Counted from the stretch's first letter, positions 1 to 11,545 are shown. The stretch is 53,651 bases of DNA from Sphaerosporella brunnea (GCA_008704415.1 VXIS01000329.1:1-53651), one strand, 5' to 3'. Numbers and translations are program-made. The notes: a model not told the origin generated them from the letters alone.

Positions 1-1
1 A

Positions 2-268
2 AGTGTTCCAGCCGAGTGCCTTTTTTCCCAAGCGGGGGACCTCATTACGAAAAAGCGGAACAGGCTTTTGGAGACGTCAAGCAGCGCTTGCTTGCTGCTT
101 AAAAGCTGGCTAGGGCAGAATGATTTGGAGCAGTGGGAGCGGGAAAGGTTGCGCAAGGAGGATGCGGGTGAAATTGACAGCGGAGAGGATGTGCCGGGCC
201 CGTCTGCAGATGCCCATCAGGAGTCCCTGTTAGACAGCGAGAACGATGCCGATGACGAGGACCTCTAG
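2..268 (+). CDS. hAT-family transposase, C-terminal fragment (runs off the left edge)
   Basis: The frame is open from base 2 with no start codon in the window, so only the last 88 residues of a longer protein are visible. The beginning reads SVPAECLFSQAGDLITKKRN and continues into an L-rich stretch ending KSWL. This is the signature of the hAT C-terminal dimerisation domain (S-x-P-x-E-x-x-F-S-x-A-G ... K-R-N-x-L ... L-K-x-W). After it comes an acidic tail ending DADDEDL and a TAG stop. hAT transposases dimerise through this domain and excise and reinsert DNA by a DDE mechanism; the catalytic Asp residues would lie left of the window. No frameshift is seen in the visible part, so it could belong to an intact element, but that cannot be judged here. 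Confidence 0.85.
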   Translation, partial: SVPAECLFSQAGDLITKKRNRLLETSSSACLLLKSWLGQNDLEQWERERLRKEDAGEIDSGEDVPGPSADAHQESLLDSENDADDEDL

Positions 269-476
269 GTAGCTAGCCTTAGGTATTTAGATAGTAATGA
301 ACTGCTCGATCACTCGACGTCTGACACTAGGCACAGTGTGAAAAGCGCGCACAGCTCGAGCTGCAGCTCGAGCTGACCCCCAGCTCGACCGCGAGCACGA
401 GCCTCCGCCTCCACGAACCGAGCTAGCTCGAGCTGACCTTGGAGGATTGATTCGAGCCGGCTCGTGTCCATCACTA
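269..476 (+). mobile_element. Right terminal region of the hAT element with subterminal repeats
   Basis: Directly after the transposase stop the sequence holds at least three copies of the palindromic 11-mer AGCTCGAGCTG (starting near 353, 365 and 425) plus shorter AGCTCG pieces. Subterminal short repeats are usual transposase-binding sites in hAT elements. Read inward from the right, the sequence ending at 476 begins TAGTGATGG, which fits the hAT terminal consensus YARNG. The 8-bp target duplication would then be the eight bases at 477-484. Its partner copy lies outside the window, so the exact end is an inference. Confidence 0.5.
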
Positions 477-484
477 TTTGCGGC

Positions 485-901
485 CACCAAAAATACAGGC
501 TTTCCTCCAGTTCAGAACTCTTTGCCCCTTTGACTTAATTAAACGTACTACGGACTTATGTAGCCATTGTGCCAACAAAAGAAAAACAAACACCCAATTT
601 CCAACAGGTATCTAACAGTCCAATTGACTCAGCACCCCAATGGTCAAATCACCGCATTTCCTTCTATGTAAAAACCGCCATATTGAACGTGGTTGACCTT
701 TCTTGCATCATGAACCATGATTCGTCGATGTTGCAGGGGGCAGTTTCAGAAAAACACACAATGAGGGCCGTGTTGTCGCGCACGAAATGAAGAGAATGGA
801 GGCTGTAGAATAATGGCGATATACCAGATGCGGCCAACTGAACCATAGCCGGCTCTGAATTCAGAGAGCCACAGTCGTCCTGCAGCAGTAAGTCGTCCGT
901 C
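485..901. other. Spacer between hAT end and NLR gene
   Basis: No ORF with recognisable content. Contains the 3' flank of the minus-strand NLR gene. Nothing else supported. Confidence 0.5.
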
Positions 902-3900
902 CTACAACAGTACTGCGCCGTTCTCGGTCAGCAGACGTACCACGGCCTCCTGGCCGTTGGATGCGGCTGCCTGAAGCGCGTTGCCGCATTCGCCGCCCTG
1001 CGCATTGACGTCGGCGCCCTTCTCGATGAGCAGACGAACCATGGCCTCGTTGCCTTCGAATGCGGCTGCCCGGAGCGCGTTGCCATAGTAGCCGCCCTGC
1101 ACATTGACGTCGGCGCCCTTCTCGATGAGCAGACGAACCACGGCCTCGTTGCCATTGGATGCGGCTGCCTGGAGCGCGTTGCCATAGTGGCCGCCCTGCG
1201 CATTGACGTCGGCGCCCTTCTCGATGAGCAGACGAACCACGGCCTCGTTGCCATTGGATGCGGCTGCCTGGAGCGCGTTGCCATAGTGGCCGCCCTGCGC
1301 ATTGACGTCGGCGCCCTTCTCGATGAGCAGACGAACCACGGCCTCGTTGCCATCGAATGCGGCTGCCTGGAGCGGGTTGCCAAAGTGGCCGCCCTGCGCA
1401 TTGACGTCGGCGCCCTTCTCGATGAGCAGACGAACCACAGCCTCGTTGCCTTTGGATGCGGCTGCCTGGAGCGCGTTGCCATAGCCGCCGCCCTGCGCAT
1501 TGACGTCGGCGCCCTTCTCGATGAGCAGACGAACCACAGCCTCGTTGCCTTTGATTGCGGCTTCCTGGAGCGCGTTGCCATAGCCGCCGCTCTGCGCATT
1601 GACGTCGGCGCCCTTCTCGATGAGCAGACGAACCACAGCCTCGTTGCCTTTGATTGCGGCTTCCTGGAGCGCGTTGCCATAGCCGCCGCTCTGCGCATTG
1701 ACGTCGGCGCCCTTCTCGATGAGCAGACGAACCACAGCCTCGTTGCCTTTGGATGCGGCTGCCTGGAGCGCGTTGCCATATCTGCCGCCCTGCGCATTGA
1801 CGTGGGCGCCCTTCTCGATGAGCAGACGAACCACGGCCTCGTTGCCATTGGATGCGGCTGCCTGGAGCGCGTTGCCATAGTGGCCGCCCTGCGCATTGAC
1901 GTCGGCGCCCTTCTCGATGAGCAGACGAACCACGGCCTCGTTGCCATCGAATGCGGCTGCCCGGAGCGCGTTGCCAAAGCGGCCGCCCTGCGCATTGACG
2001 TCGGCGCCCTCTTCGATCAAAAGCCTCGCGAACTCTAGATAGCCAAAAGTGCATACAGCGATAAGTGAGCTGTTCAAGTCGGTGGTCCCCACGTGAAGCC
2101 TCTTACTCAAGAGCGCCTTGAATGAATTTAAACCAAATATGCATGCAACGAACATAGGACCGTTAGTTTTATTGCCTCTGAAAAAAGTGTGTTTAGACCA
2201 GAAGGTGTCTTCTTCCAAGACATATGTTTTCACCACAGACCAGTAGTAGGTGAGCCACTGCTGGTAGTTGGTCCCTGACATAAATGTTGTCGAAAGGGTG
2301 TCGTTCATAGCTTCGCAACGAGAGAGATGGAACGGCCAAAATACTGTCGAGTACAACAGTAGATGACGATCCTTATAATCTCCTCTCTTCGTCTTGACTG
2401 TTTTGTCATATTGATCCCAAGTGTGTGGAGAGCACAGCACAGAAAGACAGACTTTCGCGATGCTGGAATGAGAATTGACCTCGAGAAGTTCAGGTTTCGT
2501 CTCCAAATATTCCTCCACAGAGAGATGTGCAAACCGGAAAACATCTAGTTTTTTGTCCAAGATCAGAAGATTTTGGCAAACTTTCAATATGGTATCCTCT
2601 CGGATGGGTCCGCCGCGAGAGAAATTCCCAGATTCGTCAACTTGAGCGGTGACTGCGTCAAGCAGAGTTTTCGATGACAATGGCTCATATGAGAATTTGA
2701 TCCATTGGAAGGCCTTGAGCGCGAGTTGTGGGGAACTCCCTTTCTGGGCAAGAATGCACTTGTAAATGCTGTCGTAGGCGTCCATCAGGGTTTGAGGTAG
2801 TGTTTTCAGGTTCCTCCGAATGTCGCTTGCCATGTCAAACTCGAAGAGAAGGGTGATCTGAAGCGCGGCTAGTTGAAACCTAAAACCCATAAGCAATCAG
2901 CGGCGACACTCACCCGCAATGGAACGGGGCCGCTCACATTCCCTTGGCGCGAACACAAAGAACGTCATAGATCTCACGTTCGAGATCCTCGGTGATATGA
3001 AGTAATGGATGATGAGTGATGGCACTTTTTAGCTTCTCAGCTATAAACTCCTTGATGTCGCCGAAATTGTCCTCAGGTTGCAGAGAAATCCTGGGAAACA
3101 TCTCGAACTGACGGAGGATATCTGGGTTATTCCGGGATGTCGCGAAAACCTTCACCAGGTTATTTGACGTTTTGATTACCTCCTGCAGTGACTTCAGCAG
3201 AATTATTCTAACATTGTCATCGATCTCGTCCAAAGCGTCAAGGCAAATCGTTGTCTGAGGATGTATATCCGTGAGCTTAATGAGTAGCTCCTGACTCTCT
3301 TGAAGACTGAGCCGCGAAGACAGTTGTCCCTTTTTTTCTCGATCCCGGTAGATTCTGACAGCAGGGTTCAGGATTTGGCCCCCTTCAGCCTGGGCAAGCT
3401 GTTGAATAAGCGTATTCAAGATTTTTCGGGGATCTCGACGATCTTCTTCGGCTCTATTGCAATAGAAGTATGCCAGCTTCTCCCCCGTATCAGGGTTTTG
3501 ACGAAAATAATCGATGATTTTTGATCTGTTACAACGCTCCATTAACAAATTTGTCCCAACTATGAATTGTATTGCACTCACGCAATGTATGTTTTGCCCG
3601 CACCAGCTAAATCAAACCGATTATGAGTTCGAATCCTCAGCCCGAGCAAGCGTGAGAACTTACGGATTCCTCGCAACAGTAAAAGCTTTGAAGAGCTTGA
3701 CGATCTCCATTCGCGGTACTCATTTCTCTCCAAAAGCCACTGGCCAGTGTCCTTTAGACGTTTCTCACTGATTTGCTGGTGGTGACTTAGATATGGGATT
3801 GTGGATATCCATTCCAGGATATTCAACCTGTCCGATGCTTCTGCAGTATAAGCGGACTAATCGATGTTTGGGGTAAATCTTCTACCTTCAATCATGTGGT

Positions 3901-5249
3901 GCATAATGTCCATTTTGCTGCGTAGATTTGTCAAGCTCAACTCTTTCAAAACCATCCGAAGAGTTTGATCGTGATCTTGTCAACGTTAGAATTTCTCTGC
4001 TTAAACTGAGATTACTTTCAACGCTTGCCGTCAAGCTTCGCAATCAGTTCCTTGTCCACGAACGTTCGGTCTGTAAAAAGACACCAATGTCAGATACTGA
4101 AGCCACAGAATGAAGCGAAGAAATACATTCAGCCTCGGCTACATCGCTGTCATATTTAACAGTTTTCTCTAAGCCCTCGACCTTTTCGAGGTATCCGGTG
4201 AGTTCCTCGGTTGTAAAAACGGCCTGTATAAGATTATCTGAGAAAGAATTAGATGTGCTGACCATAGAGCCTGGCACGATGAGATGTTCACCTTTCGAAG
4301 TCTTGATAGCTTTCGCAAGGTACTCCAATATGGCAACGTAGAGGCGGAGCAATGAGTTCTCGAGGGTTTTCGAAGCCGTTATTTCGGGTTTGAGGTACAA
4401 GGACTCGTAAGCAGCGCATCGATCCATAAGGCAGGCAGTCTTCTCGAGTCCGATCAAGACCGCGTCTGTTGTCTCCTGCTTACTCGAGCAAACCTGTCGA
4501 ATATCAGCTAGGTATTCGTTCACGAGCGCAAGTGGCCCAACCATCAGAAGAAATCGGAACCCGGCCCACGGCAGCGCCGCGTGCACGGGATCAAATTGGA
4601 CGATAATATCGCCGATTTCTCGGAACTTGTGTAACCACTGCAAGACTTTCTTCCCGATATCCCTCATCACGATTTCTTCGTTCCTAAAGTTGATCTTCCA
4701 AAGTTTTTCCGGACTTCTCTTCAAGATCCCTTCCACTTCCTCTCGGATGCTCTCCACTGTTTTCCGACTGTCCATTTCCTGACCGATGTCTGCAAGCGTT
4801 GCGCGCTCTGCCTCGGACAACATGTTTTTGGCCCTGTCCCAAAGAGATTGAGCTTCGGTAGCAGTTGGCAATGAAGGCAGTGGTTCGCCTTCATTCCCGC
4901 CTTGGGCCTGTGCCGGAACGTTTGCTGTGTCCATTGCAAGTGCCAGCCCCGTATTAGGCTGTCTCCCGACGTTTGATGTGAGCGTTTCGTCATGAATCTC
5001 GTCGTCAATTTGCAGTGGATCCGCTGCGGACGGTCGCGTCAGGGGTGTAGATGGTCTGGTCGACGGCGGTGCTGTTTGAGATGTTGCGTGCAGACTGAAC
5101 GTGCCGGTAGACACCGAAGGGCTAGATGAGACCGCCGTTGTGCTTTGCGTCGGTATCTTGCTGGAAGCCTGGTGCCGATCACCTGATATCTTTCTCCTCA
5201 GGGACCTTAGGGGTCTGAACACTATATCGCGTTTCCTGGGTTTTTCCAT
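902..5249 (-). CDS. NLR-type protein: NACHT N-terminal domain, NACHT NTPase, ankyrin repeats (7 exons)
   Basis: Proposed exons on the minus strand: 5249-4127, 4070-4029, 3975-3886, 3840-3664, 3606-3582, 3525-2938, 2879-902. They sum to 4023 nt, an exact multiple of three, giving 1340 residues. The start is the ATG opening MEKPRKRD. A Ser/Thr/Pro-rich leader is followed by a region resembling the fungal NWD NACHT-NTPase N-terminal domain (LWDRAKNMLSEAERATLADI). The Walker A GIPGAGKT (about residues 476-483) appears only after removal of the 57-bp intron. Walker B is LDALDEID (about 581-588), and the family motif GMF (681-683) is restored across the sixth intron. From about residue 955 to the end there are about 12 ankyrin repeats. 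Intron 2 (3976-4028) is least certain: it needs a GC donor, or a GT donor 6 nt downstream in the same phase. Family role is non-self sensing and programmed cell death; the repeats are the presumed ligand sensor and NACHT drives oligomerisation. Confidence 0.87.
905..2040 (-). repeat. Array of near-identical 99-bp ankyrin-coding repeats
   Basis: About eleven to twelve 33-codon units encode variants of NEAVVRLLIEKGADVNAQGG followed by xYGNALQAAASNG. Units differ mainly at a few codons (HY/RF/GY/HF after the GG; AAASNG/AAIKG/AAFDG), and several neighbouring units appear almost identical at DNA level, for example the two AAIKG units around 1550-1720. That points to recent unit duplication or gene conversion. 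The opposite strand is also open through the array because the unit length is a multiple of three. Confidence 0.9.
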
Positions 5250-6462
5250 CTTGGTTGAATGGGGACAGCAAATGTGGCGTTGTATTTTCAGCTGCTGAAG
5301 AAAAGATCGCTGGGCTCGCTGGTCCGCTCTAGGGTAAGAGTACCAAGAGTTGCGCGAGGAAAGGAGGGGACAGCCGTGTGGAAAAGCGGGGTTGCGATCA
5401 AGTGCGGCTGGCATCTTCTGATTGGTCTTGTGCTGCATGAAACAGTGTACACTAAGTTATGTACAAATTTATTTAGATTGTCGCTGATGTCAACTCTGCA
5501 ATAGCGTGTGGACGCTGGGGGAGAAGGACGAGTTGCAGCAGTACTTGAGTGGATACGGAGGATGTAAGAAGACCGAGTGATATCGCGTGATGCAATGTCG
5601 AAACTGACCCCGCACGCCGGCTGGTAGCTCGGCGGATGCGGGCGATTTCATGTTGCTTTGGTGGTGGTGTACTCTATATATACAAAGAGTGTTTCGGCAG
5701 GGCTGGCCGCAAAGGTGTATGGTTTGAAGCTCCGACCGAAGAATTTACATTCATGGCCGAGACGTTGGCTGGCGCCAGTATCGAAGGCTGCTGCGCCGCC
5801 ACCTGTAACATAGTCGATTGTCGTAAACATCGTTTTGGAGCGTTTGTGCCGGCGATACCTCGTTCTGAAGGTACAAGTAGCCAAGACATGCGATTGACAA
5901 CACCTTATGATATCCACCCGCTAAGCCATAGGTATCGGTAGTTAAGTCCTTAATTAATTAGCCGCAACGGCGGCTGAACAGGACACGCGCCTCGGTAGTA
6001 ACAGCTAGGGATCATTCTTCAATGATCTGACGGCGCACTGTGGGCTAACTGAGTCGGCCACGCTGTGGCTAGGTAGTAGGGGTATAGCGCCCCCGGCGGC
6101 CAAGGGTTGGAGAGGCATCGCCGCAATTGTTTTGCTACCACCTCCCTCAATAGGACCTCCAGATCCTAGTAGCTCTCCGGAGACTGGGAGGAGCAGCGCA
6201 GCGCCGAGCCTGAGGCAGCCGCCGGTTCGACGCTGGTCCCAGGGCAAATCACGAGGAGTCGGAACATTGAGGATAGTGAAGGTCAGGATGTAGGGATTAT
6301 GTAAGCATAATATACAGAGCGTGCGCTTTCGGACGCGAAGGGGAAATCGAAGCTGTGCTCACAAATCCCGATTCGTTGGAATATGCAGTACCGATGCTGA
6401 GAATTGGGTACCACAAAAGGGGCTCAAGAGATCACTTCTTCACGATTTCCGACCGCGCGCGC
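5250..6462. other. Intergenic region upstream of the NLR gene and the F-box pseudogene
   Basis: Divergent 5' region of about 1.2 kb. Several short open frames exist on both strands, but none has recognisable domain content. It presumably includes the NLR promoter; no clear TATA element was identified. Confidence 0.45.
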
Positions 6463-9003
6463 ATGAGTCCCCGTAATCATTACTGTGTTATATGTGGGGT
6501 CATTCTGGCCCTCGATTCGAGCGACAGTCCTGAGTGGTGCAAACGTGTTCGGGGAAGTAAGCATCAATATTGTCTATGGGAATCTGACGGTCTTGGTTTA
6601 CCTTGAGGCAGAGGAAGTTGTCCGCTCACAGGAATCGGTCGCTGTACAACGAATATCAAGCCGTTCGAGCTTCCACTTTCCGATAACCATCTCGGCCTAT
6701 TCAGCTTCCGGACCTCGGCAGTTACCAGCAGCGTTGAAAACTCATGCTTTCCCTTCCACAGTTCGTGTTTCGATATATTCGTGGATGTGCTAGGTGTATC
6801 ACCCTCAGAACACGACTTGAACGCTTTCTACGACATTTTGACCAGCTTCAGATATCGGAATCCCTCATTGCGGTAGGGCAACAGCTACGGCGATGCTCAA
6901 CGTTTCCCGCATACGGGCCAAACGACAATAATTACTGGACTGTGGACCCAACGCTAGACGATGCCATGCTCCAAGAAGCCCTGCAGTTCGCCTCCCGGTG
7001 ATCGTAATACTTCGCGTCGGCACGATCCGTTCGCCGCTTTGCCACTAGAGCTTATCGGCATAGTACTTTCGAACATGTGTATTTCGGATGTCTGCAATCT
7101 GTGGATGGCTTCGCGAGCTGCGGCTGCGGCATTATTCCCCCTATCTTTTGGCATTCGCGTTTTTGGCCGCACTATGAATACGGATTTTTCAAAAGTGGGC
7201 TGACCAAGTTTGAAAATCCGAACTACGCGATGATTTGTCGCAATCTACAGAGAGAAATGAGGGGCGGCAGTAGTCAGTCAAGGAGATTGCGGAGTCGGAG
7301 ACGTATCTGGCAACTCATCTGCGGTATTGTGGATCTCGTTCGTACTACACGGTCTTCATCGCTGGCGGGATCGACTTCGCGACCAGATCATTTGGTTGTG
7401 CGATTACCAGGCAGGACGTTTGTTCTACAGGAGAATTCCGATGAAGACGGTTGTCGGAAACTTTGACGGTCAAACGCCATGTTTCGTTCGCAAGACGACG
7501 ATTTCCGCGCTCTCGGAGTTAGTTTTGTAGTCGTCGTCGGGCAGCGTTTGATATATGGTCTCAGAATATCGTTCGCTGGTGCATCGGTGGAAGTAGGATA
7601 TATATTCACCGGCAACGTGAAGCTATCCTACATTGCTCGCTTTCCCGGACTTTAGGTCATCCTCGACAGTCAAGGTATACGGGCGATCGCTTTGGATACA
7701 GCGGGGATTCTGGACTGGGCAGGAGACCTTAATAAAGGGTCGAGAGGCAGAGTTGTTTCAAATAATTTCTTGGTCTCTCTGTTGGCGTCGATGTAAGATG
7801 CCCCAGTCTTTTGAGGCGTATAATCTCTAAGGCTAATCGGCTATCAGGCAATGAGGATCACCAGCGTCGCGGCCATTGAAGAAGAAATGGACCGTCGACC
7901 ATTCGTGGATTCCGCAGTGTGGAAGCCGAGTTTCCCGCCTACAACACTAGACTTGGACGAGGACAGATTTATTGTACCGGAAATTTGCAAGCATACCTAT
8001 AACCCAATGTCGTTCATATTAATTGGCGATGAGCTATACTGCATACGTGATAGGACCATCTACTGGTGTAAGTGGCTTGCGGCTAACAAACATTTCTGGT
8101 AGAACAGCAATGTGGGGATCCGCGGACGGGGCTGCACTCTCATTCTTTTTGGAAGTAAGCAAGGGAGAAGGTCTGGTACCAACCATTGAATGATTGCCTA
8201 GGACTGGAGGTAGAACGCCTATCTTCCACTTAGTTACAGAGCTAATTGGGTCCAGTTTGTCACCAACTTCAACCGACGGTGTACTTTCACAGAACTAGAT
8301 CCCTGTGATGAAGTGCTTATTCTGGAACCGCGAGATCGGATGGCGCAGATCGCAGGGTTGTTCGGGTGTTTCACTGTATGCCCGTTATTTCTTACAGCGC
8401 CGAAGCACTGACTGACGACTGGAGAAGCCTCGTGCAGGCTATAAATCTCTCGCTTCCCTCGGAATTCTTACTAGCCCTACTTCTTCCGCGTGGAAGGCTT
8501 GCAAAAGAGAATGTTCGAGATTTTCTTCTCACGTCACTTTTACGGCTCCTTTCATGAACGATTTGGGTGTACGGGCGAACATTCATGGTCACTTTGAGAC
8601 GTCTGTTCGATTAAAAGAGTGTCTCTTCCGGTCCGTGCGGGCCTGCTTCTGCCCCGATGGTCCCCATTATCGCCGGAACGGCGATGTCACTGGGTTGCGG
8701 TTTGATCCTCTTGACGGAAATACCGCGCCTCAATGCGTTGGACAGTGGCTAGGATGTAGTGAAAGTGAGGAGTTTCTGTTTGGCCTTGATGAAGTCATCA
8801 CTGATATCAAGTGGTCGACACGCCTAGTGCCGGGGGAACGGCGGCGTGTTGGCCTCGGCCAGGTGACAGGAATTACGTTGCTCACGTCGGCTCGAACTAT
8901 TTCTTGGGAGAACGCTGCGGCAAGGTACGGTGTGGCAAGTGCAAAAGCAGAGCGCGGGCTTTCTGAGATTCAAGGGCTTTTAATGTCCAATATGACGGAT
9001 TGA
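6463..9003 (+). pseudogene. F-box family protein, disrupted by frameshifts and stops
   Basis: The pieces occur in order on one strand but in different frames. They are: an N-terminal Cys pair YCVICGVIL and PEWCKRVRG; FPFHSSCFDIF; a block with YGDAQRF and WTVDPT; the F-box itself DPFAALPLELIGIVLSN ... DVCNLWMASRAAAA (near 7020-7130); FWHSRFWPHYEYGFF in another frame; and C-terminal blocks including FVTNFNRRCTF, GLRFDPLDGN and VGQWLG up to 9003. This order matches a large fungal F-box family with N-terminal CxxC and a long C-terminal domain. Breaks include a TAG just before GNSYGDAQRF where the family normally has Trp (TGG to TAG), a frameshift shortly after it, another inside the F-box near 7135, and a TAG after FPGL near 7655. 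A few gaps could be introns, but not all can. F-box proteins are substrate receptors of SCF ubiquitin ligases; this copy is unlikely to work. Confidence 0.65.
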
Positions 9004-9162
9004 GTTCTCATAGCATGGCAAGGCCTAGGCACAATCAAGTCACGAAATTCAGAACAGTGAATTATTTAGAGTAACAGTTACTGTTAGACACTCTGCGGAG
9101 GATCAGTATCTCCTCCAGCCATCCCTCTACCGTACCCGCGTCGATGACAATGTCAAGGATAC

Positions 9163-9516
9163 CTAATACAAGCACCGCTGTATCCCGAGCTTGTAGAACT
9201 TTACTTCCTTGCCAATTGCCACAGCTCCGTGGATGTGGGTGCCATCGATTGCCTCTTTGAGCTGGTCAGACAACTGTGAATGTGCCCACTGATCGAAGTG
9301 CACATCAAGTGCCCGTTCCCTAGATCGCTTGCATTCCACCAACAAGATATCGATTCCCGCCGGTCCAGCGTTGAACTCTCGCAATTCCACTACGAGAACA
9401 TCGGGGAACTGGGTGTTTCGTCGACGAGTTGTCTCGATATTATAGCTATCCTCGTCGAAATGGTTTCTGCAGATGTTATGCCATGCGATTTGGACGGGAC
9501 TTTCGTCGATGTCTAA
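9163..9516 (-). pseudogene. PD-(D/E)XK-like protein fragment
   Basis: The frame is open for about 117 residues on the minus strand but has no ATG. It holds PDVLVVELREF, then ILLVECKRSR, and after a helix with SDQLKEAI the segment GAVAIGKEVKFYKL. A D followed by E-C-K and a conserved Q on the next helix is the arrangement of PD-(D/E)XK nuclease-fold domains, and GAVAIGxxVxFY closely resembles the end of many fungal hypothetical proteins of this type. The 5' part is missing or lies beyond an unrecognised intron, and the protein stops shortly after the fold. I read it as a gene remnant. Whether any nuclease activity ever existed in this family is not shown. Confidence 0.4.
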
Positions 9517-10261
9517 TTAAAATATCAAAAAAGGCAGAGCAGGCTTCTTTAACTATTTGCATAAACCGTCAAACTCCATGTAACTATTTTCCTTAATGAC
9601 AAACGGGTCTTTTTGAAAACGGTTATCTACGCGTTATATATGATAGAACCTTATATGAGGCTAGCATAACGGTTATTCGCACATACTGTTTGTGCCGCAC
9701 AAAGAACACGAAAACCAAAACCCTTATATGACCAATTGCCAATACTCAATACATCGGCCTGGTCTTACGGAGTTGGTCACGGCATCACTAGTAGGAGCTC
9801 AGGTTACCGAAGCACACAGAAGCTGACATCGCAGGCTGCTGAGTGAGATCACATGTTGACGAGTGAGATTGCGTGTTCAAGCGATTCAACAGTTATCCAA
9901 CAAGCTGTGCCTCTGCAACGAGTATGCTTCCGGCTTTGGCACCGTCACATCTCCCGGCTACTTTTTATTAAGGGCTGCGGAATCGCAACATCATTGCCAG
10001 GAGAGTATCATTCAAAGGTGTTTTCCACTGGCGAACATTCTATCTCCTCCCGAATACCGTGCTTCAACAGTGATGACTGGAATGCGGGGTGCTATCTTGT
10101 GGAACCATCCAAATGCGGGGATGAGCTTGGCATAGCGCTCGGGGAGATCCAGCCAAAACGAACTGCCAGGGTCCACAACTTCGAGAGCATCACTACCACT
10201 ACATCCACACATCTCTCCCGTCTCTACCGTCCGACCTACCGTCTCGACCATCTTTGCCACG
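9517..10261. other. Intergenic region, A+T-rich in its left half
   Basis: No supported gene. The left half (9520-9770) is visibly richer in A/T, with short motifs resembling degenerate repeats (for example acggttat at two places near 9621 and 9670). The right part should hold the promoter of the zinc-finger gene. Confidence 0.4.
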
Positions 10262-11118
10262 ATGCCCTGGTGCTACCCATGCGACCGCTACTTCCACTCC
10301 GACCACAGTCTCCAGCAGCACCTCGATAACAGCGCCGCTCATGTGGAGTACGAGTGTGAAACCTGCACGCGTACCTTCGCGAGCGACCGTGCCTGTGATC
10401 AGCATATGGACGCCCTGGACCACTGGGCACCCAAGTTTGAGTGCGACACTTGCACGGCCAAGTTCAAGACCCAGCGCGCGGCGAATCAGCACATGGAAGC
10501 TCGCGGGCACTGGAGCAACTACTGCGCGGACTGTGACCGCCGCTTCGAGAACGAGAACAATCTCCGCATGGTCTGTATACCCCTCCAGAAAACAAAGTCA
10601 GGCAGGCTAAACAAGTGAAGCATCTCAACTCCCGCATCCACCGCGGCACCGGCGTCGAATGCCCCTTCTGCAAGCGCGGTTTCGTGACCGCCAGCGGCGT
10701 CTCCCATCACCTCGAGACGGGCTCGTGTCCCAACGCCCCCACCGTAAACCGCCAGAGTCTCTACCATAACATCCGATCGCGGGACTCGCAAGGTTTCATC
10801 ACCGATCAGAAGCAGCTCGAGTGGCACAGTGAGATGTCGGCCACCGAACGTTCATGGAATGGGTACAACTATGAATGCTACCTCTGCCACCGAGAGTTTT
10901 CGGAGCTCCGCACCCTCAATAGACACCTCAATTCCCCCATCCACCAACAGAAGCTTTACCACTGCCCCAATCGCCAATGCAGCCGCGAGTTTGTGAGCTT
11001 GGCCGCCATGTTCAATCACCTCGAGAGCGAAACCTGCCAATTTATAAGGTTTGGGCAGGTGCAGCAAAGGGTGACGGGCATTCTTACGGGACGCCAGAGG
11101 CTTATTGGTTTCTCGTGA
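10262..11118 (+). CDS. C2H2 zinc-finger protein (2 exons, 268 aa)
   Basis: Exons 10262-10570 and 10621-11118 join to 807 nt. The 50-bp intron has donor GTCTGT, a branch point GCTAAAC and acceptor AG at 10620, and joins LRM to HLNSRIHRG, completing a finger whose second His pair lies in exon 2. Fingers in order: CYPCDRYFHSDHSLQQHL; CETCTRTFASDRACDQHM; CDTCTAKFKTQRAANQHM; CADCDRRF...NLRMHLNSRIH; CPFCKRGF...VSHHL; CYLCHREFSELRTLNRHL...H; and a last CPNRQCSREF...FNHL. The closely spaced fingers with H-x(3-6)-H and long loops resemble the fungal C2H2 finger domain proteins of about 300 residues with no known target. Nucleic-acid binding is likely; the role is unknown. Start chosen at the ATG whose first residues MPWCYPC begin the first finger. 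Confidence 0.88.
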
Positions 11119-11545
11119 GTGGAGGTGTCTGTAATTTTAGCAATCGGGCGGAGGTTTGTTTGTTTTCCCTCGGTAAGTGCCGGATTTTCTGCTGGTTACC
11201 GATATCCTGTTGAATGCGGTGTGCGCCTGCGTTTTGAGCCGCCCCTTGTGGCGACGATGGTGTTTTGCTCGCGCTTTCCGGTGGGCGGGAAACAAATAAT
11301 TGAAATGCAGAGATGATGTAGTTCTGTCCCGCCGACCAATTTGTGCCTTCCCACCCAACACTCACTCAAACACAACGCAACAACCTCGGGATAGGCTCAG
11401 AATCGCGGACACGTAGGCGTTGACATGTCCCCAAATTCAAATCCAAGCAGATGCGGGTTTCCGAAGTCTTCGATGAGTGCGGAGATGGCTGTCGCACCGT
11501 CGAACTGGTGCACTAACTGAGTAATGTGCAGAGCTAATTACTGCT
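11119..11545. other. Intergenic, 3' flank of zinc-finger gene
   Basis: Convergent 3' region between the zinc-finger gene and the minus-strand ORF ending at 11546. Nothing recognisable. Confidence 0.4.

Noticed and set aside
287..490. Arg/Ala/Ser-rich minus-strand ORF
   Set aside because: Produced by the AGCTCG subterminal repeats of the hAT end.
1187..2038. 283-codon plus-strand ORF with perfect internal repeats
   Set aside because: It is the antisense of the ankyrin array; a 99-bp unit keeps several frames open. The minus strand has a complete domain architecture.
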